From an uncultured Tolumonas sp. (GTDB lineage Bacteria > Pseudomonadota > Gammaproteobacteria > Enterobacterales > Aeromonadaceae), in NCBI GenBank assembly GCA_903931645.1, contig CAIZDF010000439.1, positions 1-5,702 of the forward strand: a DNA stretch of 5,702 bases, given 5' to 3'. Positions 1-5,702 of the stretch are shown piece by piece; position 1 is the first letter of the stretch, and each line of letters opens with the position of its first letter. The position numbers were made by a program, and so were the translations under genes. The notes under the pieces are model-generated. The model was not told the DNA's origin. It saw only the letters and a program-made list of their open reading frames with translations, and searched no databases.

Positions 1-2206
1 CCGTACCAAATCGATGTTTCTGGCCAACATGAGCCATGAAATCCGCACGCCGATGAATGCGGTGATCGGGCTGGCTTATCTGGCGCTGAAAACCGAACTG
101 TCGGCGAAACAGCGCGACTATCTGAATAAAATTCATCAGGCCGGCACGTCGTTACTGGGTATCATCAATGACATTCTCGATGTGTCCAAAATTGAAGCCA
201 ATCAGCTGAAACTGGAACATATCGCCTTTAATCTCGATGATGTATTGGCCAATCTGTCGGTCATGTCATCACAACGGGCGAATGAAAAAGGGCTGGAGCT
301 GCTATTTGATATCGCGCCGGATATTCCACGCAGTCTGCTTGGTGACCCGTTACGGCTGGGCCAGATCTTAATCAATCTGGTCAGTAACGCGGTGAAATTT
401 ACCGAACAGGGTTATGTGCATTTGCAGGTGCGCCAGCAAGCGCGTGATGACGACCAGCTGACGCTACAATTTACTATCCGTGATACCGGCATTGGCATGA
501 CGCCGGAACAAACCAGCCGCCTGTTTCAAGCTTTTACGCAAGCCGATGGCTCGACTACTCGTCGTTTCGGTGGCACCGGTTTAGGCCTGACCATTGCCCG
601 CCATTTAGTCGAGCAAATGGGTGGCACCATTCAGGTAAAAAGCGAACCTGATGTCGGCAGTGAATTTTCATTTACCATCCAACTTACCGCCAATCAAATC
701 ATGAACGAGAAACGCCGGCTGATCCCCGGTGCCATCACCGGATTGCGGGTTTTGGTGGTCGATGACAATGCGGTAGCCTGCGATATTTTGCTCGCCGCAT
801 TACAGCAATTACCGCTGCATGCCGAAGCGGTAACCAGTGCTAACCAAGCGTGGCAACGCTTGCAGCAAGCCAATCAGGAAGGTACGCCATTTCACCTGCT
901 GATGACCGATTGGCAGATGCCGGAGATGAATGGCATTGTGCTGGCACAACACGCTCGGGAATTACCGTTACCGCCTCGCATGGTGCTGGTCACAGCGTTT
1001 AGTTATGACGATGTTCAGCAAGAAGCCAAAGCCGCCGGTATTGAGGGTTTCCTGACCAAGCCGATCAGCCAGTCGCAGGTGGTTGATTGTCTGATGCGGC
1101 TGTTTGCCCCACCACAAGGTGAAACCATGGCTGTATTCGAGCATCTGGTCTTACCGCAATTCCGGCAAGCCAACGTGCTGCTAGCGGAAGATAACCCGAT
1201 CAATCAGCAAATTGCTGTCGAAATGATGCTCGCCAGCGGTATCCAAACCGACGTAGCCGCCAATGGCCATGAAGCGATGTCGTTACTGTTTTCTCATGAG
1301 CCAACACATTACGATCTGGTGTTTATGGATCTGCAGATGCCGGGCTTAGATGGCCATGAAGCCACGCTGGCGATCCGCGCCGATGCCCGTTTTCAACAAC
1401 TCCCGATCATTGCCATGACTGCACACGCACTGCAGGATGAACGCGAACGTTGTCTGGCCGAAGGCATGAACGACCATATTGCAAAACCGATTGATCCACA
1501 GTTGTTCTATAAACTGCTGAGCCATTATCTGGTTCACAAACTTAGCGGTAGTCGACAAAGCGTCGCCAATAATTCACTCCCGCTATTGCAACTAGATGGG
1601 CTGGATAGCCAAACCGCGTTACAGCGGGTTAATGGTAACCAAACCCTCTATTTGCAGTTATTACAGCAATTTTGCCATGAACAAGGTGGCATTCCGGCCC
1701 GTATCCGCGATTTAATGGCACAACAACAGCCAACCATTGCCAAACCATTAGCCCACAGTCTGAAAGGGGTGGCCGCCAATATTGGCGCCAGCGCGGTATC
1801 CGATCTGGCCGCACAATTGGAAAAAGCACTGAGTCATTCCACTGACATGGCAGGTTTACTGGTGATGACCAATCAGCTGGATAGCACACTGCAGCAACTC
1901 TGCCGCCAAATCAACACGCAAATCATTCCGCATGATCTGCAGTTGGCCACTACCACCCAGCATTTACAACGTGTCACTGACGAAGCGTTGGCAACACTGC
2001 GGAAGCTGATTGGCGATAATGATTGCAGCGCATTAGATCTGTACGCTCAGCTGGAGCCCGGTTTACAGGCCCTGATCCCGCTGGCGGAATTACAGCAGAT
2101 CAATAATCATCTGCAGGCGTTTGATTTCGATCTGGCACTGGCACGATTAGAACGCTTTACGCTGGTTGCGGCACCGGCAACTCCAGACGTTCAATCACCC
2201 GATTGA
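1..2206 (+). CDS. Hybrid sensor histidine kinase, HisKA-HATPase-REC-REC-Hpt (5' partial)
   Basis: This is the C-terminal part of a multi-step phosphorelay kinase. It would autophosphorylate on a histidine and pass phosphate His-Asp-His, probably at the inner membrane. The frame is already open at base 2 and reads RTKS before the Met at 14, as usual just before an H-box, so that Met is internal and the sensor part lies off the left edge. Numbering from the Met at 14: H-box SHEIRTP with phospho-His 8; N-box Asn125; G1 box DTGIGM at 157-162; G2 box GGTGLGL at 186-192; first receiver about 244-362 with Asp250/251, phospho-acceptor Asp299, Thr327, Lys349; second receiver about 387-506 with Glu392/Asp393, acceptor Asp439, Thr469, Lys491; Hpt domain about 530-635 with HSLKG, His581. 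All key residues are intact. The layout resembles BarA/EvgS-type kinases but with two receivers. The sensed signal and partner regulator cannot be told from here. The last 50 bases overlap the convergent HD-GYP gene. Confidence 0.96.
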   Translation, partial: RTKSMFLANMSHEIRTPMNAVIGLAYLALKTELSAKQRDYLNKIHQAGTSLLGIINDILDVSKIEANQLKLEHIAFNLDDVLANLSVMSSQRANEKGLELLFDIAPDIPRSLLGDPLRLGQILINLVSNAVKFTEQGYVHLQVRQQARDDDQLTLQFTIRDTGIGMTPEQTSRLFQAFTQADGSTTRRFGGTGLGLTIARHLVEQMGGTIQVKSEPDVGSEFSFTIQLTANQIMNEKRRLIPGAITGLRVLVVDDNAVACDILLAALQQLPLHAEAVTSANQAWQRLQQANQEGTPFHLLMTDWQMPEMNGIVLAQHARELPLPPRMVLVTAFSYDDVQQEAKAAGIEGFLTKPISQSQVVDCLMRLFAPPQGETMAVFEHLVLPQFRQANVLLAEDNPINQQIAVEMMLASGIQTDVAANGHEAMSLLFSHEPTHYDLVFMDLQMPGLDGHEATLAIRADARFQQLPIIAMTAHALQDERERCLAEGMNDHIAKPIDPQLFYKLLSHYLVHKLSGSRQSVANNSLPLLQLDGLDSQTALQRVNGNQTLYLQLLQQFCHEQGGIPARIRDLMAQQQPTIAKPLAHSLKGVAANIGASAVSDLAAQLEKALSHSTDMAGLLVMTNQLDSTLQQLCRQINTQIIPHDLQLATTTQHLQRVTDEALATLRKLIGDNDCSALDLYAQLEPGLQALIPLAELQQINNHLQAFDFDLALARLERFTLVAAPATPDVQSPD

Positions 2207-3527
2207 GTGCGGCAAAACAGTCGGCATCAATCGCGGTGCCTACCGATTCCGCCATGATATCGAGCGTTTTCGGAATGGGGATCGCGCCACGATACGGTCG
2301 GGCCGCGGTGATCGCATCAAAGATATCGGCGGTGGTAATGATGCGGGTTTCCAGCGCGATCTGCTCGGCTTTCAGCCCTTTCGGATAACCTTTACCATCC
2401 AGCCGTTCATGATGCGCGCCCGCCACCCGCGCCAGCTCCGCAAAGGCCGAAATCCGGCTTAAAATATTTTCAGTAAATTCGGCATGCCGCTGCACCGCCG
2501 CCCACTCTTCGGCATTCAGTTTGCCGGGTTTATCCAAAATCGTATTACTCACGCCCAGCTTGCCGACATCGTGCAACAAAGCACCGCGTTTCAGCCAACG
2601 CCGCCGTTCCGGTGATAAACCCAACTCCTGCGCCAACATATCGGTATACAACGCCACCCGGCCGCTGTGGCCGGCGGTGTACGGGCTTTTCGAGTCAACC
2701 ACCTGACCAAAGGCGGCGGCGATCTCATCCAGATAGTCTTCATCTAACGGCCGCTCGCCTTCACCGGCTAACAACGCAAACACCTGCTGCTCTAAGGTCG
2801 GTGACGCCAGTGTTTGCCAGAAAGTGTCATTATTAGAAACTTGCTCAAACAGCTGAACTAGCGCTGGATCAAACCATTTTTTCGCGCGCTGCTGCACCTC
2901 TTTGCGCGCCGCTACCGGCCCACTGGCGGAATGAAACACATCAACGATCTGCGCCAGCAACGCAATTCGCGCATACAGCGGGATCTGCTCACCCGCCAGC
3001 CCTTCCGGTTTACCGCCGCCATCCCAATGTTCATCCAGCGACAAAATGCCTTGTGCTACCGGTTCACTAAACCGCAGCTGCCGGGCAATTTCCGCCCCGC
3101 GCTGACAGCGGGTTTGGATCAGTTCCGTCGCGATCTGCTCACCGTTGCGAAAAATGGTAAACAGGCTGCTGAAGCGTTCGCTTAAGCCGGCCTGCAAGCC
3201 GGTATGTTTTAATACGAACGTCACCACGTTGGCGATGCTGCTATCGACTTGCGAAAAATCGTGTTTAAAACGCAGATCATCGGTCAGATATAACTCGCAG
3301 ATCCGCGCGGCATTACTGCTACAGCCCAGATCTTTCAGTAGCAACATGTAATACAGTTCATGTAATTGCTGTGCCGGTAAACCGAGCCGCTCACCGAGCT
3401 GCATGCCGATCCAGCAACAGCGCACACAGTGCCCTTCCGGCTGCCCTTCGGTGATATCCAACGCATGACTGAGCGAACCGATCAATTCCGACAGACGTAA
3501 CTCATTACTGGTGCTAAATCGCTGCAT
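2157..3527 (-). CDS. Tandem HD-GYP domain protein, probable cyclic-di-GMP phosphodiesterase
   Basis: This 456-residue protein is predicted to hydrolyse cyclic-di-GMP in the cytoplasm. No signal peptide or membrane segment is seen. The C-terminal HD-GYP domain (about 265-450) has the expected metal and substrate motifs: His287 in AGHSGR, HDVGK with His319-Asp320 and Lys323, KPGKL, His348, His372-His373, DGKGYPKG with GYP at 380-382, Asp401 and RPYR at 410-413. The N-terminal half (about 15-215) looks like a second, decayed copy: it keeps His33 (GHCVR), but HD has become Lys65-Asp66, the paired His are Leu164-Asp165, GYP is GKP (172-174), and the late Asp is Gln193. It is therefore probably a non-catalytic sensory or dimer module. 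No receiver domain is attached. The ATG is preceded by a good GGGAG site. The gene is convergent with the hybrid kinase and overlaps its end. Activity is inferred from the motifs; the physiological target is unknown. Confidence 0.93.
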   Translation of the reverse strand: MQRFSTSNELRLSELIGSLSHALDITEGQPEGHCVRCCWIGMQLGERLGLPAQQLHELYYMLLLKDLGCSSNAARICELYLTDDLRFKHDFSQVDSSIANVVTFVLKHTGLQAGLSERFSSLFTIFRNGEQIATELIQTRCQRGAEIARQLRFSEPVAQGILSLDEHWDGGGKPEGLAGEQIPLYARIALLAQIVDVFHSASGPVAARKEVQQRAKKWFDPALVQLFEQVSNNDTFWQTLASPTLEQQVFALLAGEGERPLDEDYLDEIAAAFGQVVDSKSPYTAGHSGRVALYTDMLAQELGLSPERRRWLKRGALLHDVGKLGVSNTILDKPGKLNAEEWAAVQRHAEFTENILSRISAFAELARVAGAHHERLDGKGYPKGLKAEQIALETRIITTADIFDAITAARPYRGAIPIPKTLDIMAESVGTAIDADCFAALNRVIERLELPVPQPA

Positions 3528-3536
3528 GTCGCGGAT

Positions 3537-3541
3537 CTCCC
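3537..3541 (-). promoter_or_regulatory. Ribosome binding site of the HD-GYP gene
   Basis: On the - strand GGGAG lies 9 bases before the ATG whose first base is 3527. This fits a Shine-Dalgarno sequence and supports that start codon over later in-frame ones. Confidence 0.75.
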
Positions 3542-3557
3542 AAGGCTGGTATCAAAA

Positions 3558-3587
3558 AGCATAGAGTAAAAAAGTGATACGCGGCAA
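3558..3587 (-). promoter_or_regulatory. Possible sigma70 promoter of the HD-GYP gene
   Basis: On the - strand TTGCCG (3587-3582) is followed after 18 bases by TATGCT (3563-3558), each matching the consensus at four of six positions. It lies between the upstream regulator's terminator and the HD-GYP ribosome binding site, which is where a promoter is needed if the terminator works. The match is modest and the exact boxes are uncertain. Confidence 0.35.
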
Positions 3588-3591
3588 AAAC

Positions 3592-3630
3592 AAAAAAGGC
3601 GCAATACTGGTGGTATCGAGCCTCTTTTTT
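3592..3630 (-). terminator. Intrinsic terminator of the MarR-family gene
   Basis: Read on the - strand, an A-tract leads into AGAGGC, an interrupted stem with inner arms ATAC and GTAT, then GCGCC and six T residues. The outer arms GGC/GCC and the flanking A and T tracts pair, with a few mismatches. It begins 35 bases after the MarR stop codon and separates that gene from the HD-GYP gene downstream on the same strand. The opposite tract of T residues (3625-3630) means it may also work in reverse. It closely resembles the terminator at 5457-5494. Confidence 0.8.
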
Positions 3631-3664
3631 GTGAGCTGGAAGAAATTTGTTCAGGAACGTAAAT

Positions 3665-4153
3665 TCAGTCGTCGCTGACTTCCGTTGGTGGGTTGTAGCC
3701 GTGACTCAGCAGATGGGCAAATTTGGTTTCCGCCAATTTTTGCATAACAGCGCGCCACTGCTGCTCGGCTTCGCTACCCGCGTCGCTAAACACTTGCGTC
3801 ATCAGCTCGCGTTGGCTTTGCGATAAGCGATTTTCCAGCGCTTGCCCTGAGATGGTCAGCGTTAAACGCTTGATGCGTTTATCAAATTCATCGGCATTCG
3901 CCGCAATCAAATCGAGCTCTTTTAACGCGCGTAACGGGCCATTCAGCGCCTGTTTACTGACGCCGAGAATTTTCAGCAATGCATTCACGCTGATAGCTGG
4001 GTTGCGCCCGACAAAATAGAGAATACGATGATGCACACGTGCTAACCCCTGTTCCGCCAATATCGCATCAGGGCCGGAGGTGAACGCACGGAAGGCAAAA
4101 TGGAACAACTCTAACGCTGCATTGAGCGAATTTTGATTATTTTGGTCAACCAT
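3665..4153 (-). CDS. MarR-family winged-helix transcriptional regulator
   Basis: This 162-residue protein has the normal MarR length. MarR proteins bind DNA as dimers at short palindromes and usually repress their own gene and a divergent neighbour, releasing on ligand binding. Seen here: an N-terminal helix (about 8-35) for dimerisation, HHRILYFVGR (41-50), a helix-turn-helix around SVNALLKILGVSKQALNGPL (55-74), then the wing with the family's Asp-x-Arg signature as Asp91 and Arg93 followed by RLTLT and Gly103, and a C-terminal dimerisation helix (about 112-150). The start ATG has no strong Shine-Dalgarno sequence; the bases before it are AT-rich. It is divergent from the aminotransferase gene, 132 bases apart, and is followed by its own terminator, so it is probably monocistronic. 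Two matched inverted repeats in the shared gap, one over its start codon, suggest autoregulation. The ligand is unknown, and assigning the aminotransferase as its target is inference. Confidence 0.92.
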   Translation of the reverse strand: MVDQNNQNSLNAALELFHFAFRAFTSGPDAILAEQGLARVHHRILYFVGRNPAISVNALLKILGVSKQALNGPLRALKELDLIAANADEFDKRIKRLTLTISGQALENRLSQSQRELMTQVFSDAGSEAEQQWRAVMQKLAETKFAHLLSHGYNPPTEVSDD

Positions 4154-4159
4154 ATTGAC
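4145..4159. promoter_or_regulatory. Candidate MarR operator, site 1
   Basis: A perfect inverted repeat, GTCAA-CCATA-TTGAC, lies across the start codon of the MarR-family gene (4153-4151 on the - strand). The size and symmetry suit a MarR dimer. It recurs as a near copy 40 bp away (4185-4199), which makes chance less likely. Bound protein here would block transcription or translation initiation of the regulator. The function is inferred. Confidence 0.5.
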
Positions 4160-4177
4160 TTAATTGAGTGCACTGGC

Positions 4178-4206
4178 AAGATAGGTCAACTTCACTGACG
4201 TATCTA
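4178..4206 (-). promoter_or_regulatory. Possible promoter of the MarR-family gene
   Basis: On the - strand TAGATA (4206-4201) and TATCTT (4183-4178) are separated by 17 bases, each matching consensus at four of six positions. This would give a leader of about 17 bases. Candidate operator site 2 would fall in the spacer. The match is weak and other box choices are possible. Confidence 0.3.
4185..4199. promoter_or_regulatory. Candidate MarR operator, site 2
   Basis: GTCAA-CTTCA-CTGAC matches site 1 with the same half-site spacing and one arm mismatch. Including flanks, GGTCAAC starts both sites and 13 of 16 bases agree. It overlaps the likely -35 of the aminotransferase and the spacer of the possible MarR promoter, so one bound dimer could repress both directions. 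The function is inferred. Confidence 0.5.
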
Positions 4207-4224
4207 CCGATAATTTCCTAGAAT
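4195..4224 (+). promoter_or_regulatory. Probable sigma70 promoter of the aminotransferase gene
   Basis: CTGACG (4195-4200, four of six) and TAGAAT (4219-4224, five of six) are 18 bases apart. This would place the transcript start near 4231 and give a leader of about 55 bases before the ATG at 4286. The -35 overlaps candidate operator site 2, and the -10 lies inside a 23-bp inverted repeat. Confidence 0.5.
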
Positions 4225-4230
4225 TTATCG
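4208..4230. repeat. 23-bp imperfect inverted repeat over the aminotransferase -10 box
   Basis: The arms CGATAATTTCC and AGAATTTATCG flank a central T and pair at 9 of 11 positions, with the outer six (CGATAA/TTATCG) perfect. The -10 hexamer TAGAAT sits within it. It is unlike the GTCAA-type sites, so it could be an operator for a second regulator, or chance symmetry in AT-rich promoter DNA. Confidence 0.5.
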
Positions 4231-4276
4231 TCCTGCATCAGAAATAGCAATTAAACAAACTCATGCCCGCATAACC

Positions 4277-4281
4277 GGAGG
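4277..4281 (+). promoter_or_regulatory. Ribosome binding site of the aminotransferase gene
   Basis: GGAGG ends four bases before the ATG at 4286. It is a strong core with a slightly short spacer, and it supports this start. Confidence 0.75.
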
Positions 4282-4285
4282 CCGC

Positions 4286-5440
4286 ATGTTTGCCGAGCGT
4301 ATCCAACATCTCACATCCTCAATCATCCGAGAAATCTTAGCCAGCGCGCAAAAGCCAAATATCATTTCATTCGCAGGCGGCTTGCCTGCGGAAGGCAGTT
4401 TTCCGGATATTGACTGGTCCGTGTTACCCAACAAGGTTAGACAATATGGCATGAGTGAGGGTGAACCCGAGCTGCGCGAAGCGATTGCCGCCGAAGCGCG
4501 CCAAAAAGGCATCGCCTGTGATGCCAATCAGGTGCTGATTTTGTCGGGCTCCCAGCAAGGGTTGGATTTAGTCTCGAAACTGTTCATCGACCCCAACAGT
4601 AACGTGCTGGTTGAATCGCCGACTTATCTGGCGGCACTGCAGTGTTTTAATCTGTTTCAGGCGCAATGCCAAGGCATTAAGCTTGGCAATAAAGGGCCGG
4701 ATATCAGCAATTTTGAACATCAGATCCGTGACCACAAACCGCGTTTCTCTTATCTGATCCCGAGTTTCCAAAATCCGTCTGGCACGTGTTATGACGTGGC
4801 TTCTCGTCAAGCCGTAGCGGCGTTACTCGATCAATACAACCTGCCGTTGATTGAAGACGAGCCGTATTGCGAGCTGGATTATGACAACCTGGCCAAACCA
4901 CCGATCTGCTCATTTCTGAAAACCGCACCGTGGATCTATTTTGGTTCGTTTTCCAAAGTGCTGATCCCCGGTTTACGTGTTGGTTATCTGATTGCGCACC
5001 CTGATTTGATCACGCATCTGGTGCGTCTGAAACAAGCAGCTGACCTGCATACCAACCGTCCAGGACAATGGCTGGCGCTGGAGTACATGAACTCCGCCGA
5101 TAAACCACAACGTCTGGAACGGTTACGGGAATTCTACCGTGTCCATCGCGATGCGTTTGCAGCGGCACTGGAGAGTGAATTTGCCGATCTGGCGGAGTGG
5201 CAGATCCCATCCGGCGGGCTGTTTTTCTGGTTAAAACTGAAAAACACGGTGGATACCCGCCCGCTGTTAAAAATTGCACTAGAAGCCGGTGTGGCTTTTA
5301 TGCCGGGTGAAGCGTTCTTTGCAGAAAGCAATCCGCCACACGGGTATATCCGCCTGAATTTCAGTCATACTGAACCGGAGAAAATGGTGGAAGGCTTACG
5401 CCGTTTACGCAAAGTGTTATTGGACGCGAACATTGCTTAA
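4286..5440 (+). CDS. PLP-dependent aminotransferase, class I/II (fold type I)
   Basis: This 384-residue cytoplasmic enzyme should move an amino group between an amino acid and a 2-oxo acid using pyridoxal phosphate. The full family pattern is present: SFAGGLP near the substrate site (28-34), YGMSEGEPELREAI (54-67), GSQQ for phosphate contacts (88-91), FQNPSG with Asn163, DEPY with Asp191 that pairs with the cofactor nitrogen, SFSK with the Schiff-base Lys224, PGLRVGY (228-234), and Arg356 in IRLNFS for the substrate carboxylate. The sequence style (SFAGGLP start, EDEPYCEL, SFSKVLIPGLRVGY) is that of the LysN/2-aminoadipate transaminase and MocR-like aminotransferase group rather than AspC. 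There is no N-terminal GntR DNA-binding domain and the length is complete for a stand-alone enzyme. The substrate cannot be assigned from sequence. It is divergent from the MarR gene and likely controlled by it; a strong terminator follows 16 bases after the stop. Confidence 0.94.
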   Translation: MFAERIQHLTSSIIREILASAQKPNIISFAGGLPAEGSFPDIDWSVLPNKVRQYGMSEGEPELREAIAAEARQKGIACDANQVLILSGSQQGLDLVSKLFIDPNSNVLVESPTYLAALQCFNLFQAQCQGIKLGNKGPDISNFEHQIRDHKPRFSYLIPSFQNPSGTCYDVASRQAVAALLDQYNLPLIEDEPYCELDYDNLAKPPICSFLKTAPWIYFGSFSKVLIPGLRVGYLIAHPDLITHLVRLKQAADLHTNRPGQWLALEYMNSADKPQRLERLREFYRVHRDAFAAALESEFADLAEWQIPSGGLFFWLKLKNTVDTRPLLKIALEAGVAFMPGEAFFAESNPPHGYIRLNFSHTEPEKMVEGLRRLRKVLLDANIA

Positions 5441-5456
5441 CGGCCGAAACGGCATG

Positions 5457-5494
5457 AAAAAAGGCGCGATACAGCAATGTATGGCGCCTTTTTT
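5457..5494. terminator. Bidirectional intrinsic terminator between the aminotransferase gene and metF
   Basis: Six A residues, arm GGCGC, a G-G mismatch, inner arms ATACA/TGTAT around a GCAA tetraloop (GNRA type), arm GCGCC and six T residues form a near-perfect hairpin. It lies between two convergent genes, 16 bases after the aminotransferase stop and 13 bases from the metF stop. The A and T tracts on either side let it serve both strands. Confidence 0.93.
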
Positions 5495-5507
5495 ATATTC
5501 CGGCTGA

Positions 5508-5702
<195 letters not shown>

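Noticed and set aside
14..16. ATG at 14 as the true start of the hybrid kinase
   Set aside because: The frame is open upstream with RTKS leading into the H-box, as in the middle of such kinases, and the sensor region would be missing. The gene must begin outside the window.
2166..3351. Several + strand open frames of 60-98 codons inside the HD-GYP gene
   Set aside because: They are antisense to a gene with clear conserved motifs, have no recognisable domains and arise from its codon bias.
4155..4160. TTGACT as a + strand -35 box
   Set aside because: It matches the -35 consensus well but no acceptable -10 lies 16-18 bases downstream. It is better explained as one arm of candidate operator site 1.
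4263..4274. Mini-ORF ATG-CCC-GCA-TAA in the aminotransferase leader
   Set aside because: It has only three codons, no convincing ribosome binding site and no regulatory codon run, so a leader peptide cannot be supported.
4568..5331. Several - strand open frames of 65-89 codons inside the aminotransferase gene
   Set aside because: They lie opposite a fully supported coding sequence and their translations show no recognisable motifs.

Overview
The window is a compact stretch of gammaproteobacterial chromosome with moderate GC content. The last 64 residues of MetF at the right edge closely match the enterobacterial and Vibrio-type C-terminus. The overall style (hybrid kinase with Hpt, HD-GYP protein, moderate GC) suggests something near Aeromonadales such as Tolumonas. 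That placement is inference, because no 16S or other marker is present. There is no RNA gene, CRISPR array, insertion sequence or clear sign of recent transfer. Gene spacing is tight and no gene-free stretch exceeds 140 bases.

Layout from left to right: (1) the C-terminal part of a large hybrid histidine kinase, + strand, entering from the left edge, with HisKA, HATPase, two receivers and an Hpt domain. (2) On the - strand, overlapping it tail-to-tail by 50 bp, a 456-residue protein with two HD-GYP-type domains, of which only the second keeps its catalytic residues. (3) A short intergenic region (3528-3664) with the HD-GYP promoter and ribosome binding site and the intrinsic terminator of the next gene. 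(4) A MarR-family regulator on the - strand. (5) A 132-bp divergent promoter region (4154-4285) with several inverted repeats. (6) A fold-type I PLP-dependent aminotransferase on the + strand, closed by a strong bidirectional terminator. (7) The 3' end of metF on the - strand, leaving through the right edge.

Two functional themes appear. The left half is signal transduction: a phosphorelay kinase beside a probable cyclic-di-GMP phosphodiesterase. Their adjacency is suggestive, but they are convergent and so not co-transcribed. The right half is an apparent regulator-target pair. The MarR gene and the aminotransferase diverge from a shared control region holding two matching half-site pairs (GTCAA-N5-YTGAC) exactly 40 bp apart. 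One sits on the regulator's start codon and the other on the likely -35 of the aminotransferase. A further 23-bp inverted repeat covers the likely -10 of the aminotransferase. This divergent region is the most interesting part of the window. I saw no clearly new multi-gene system.
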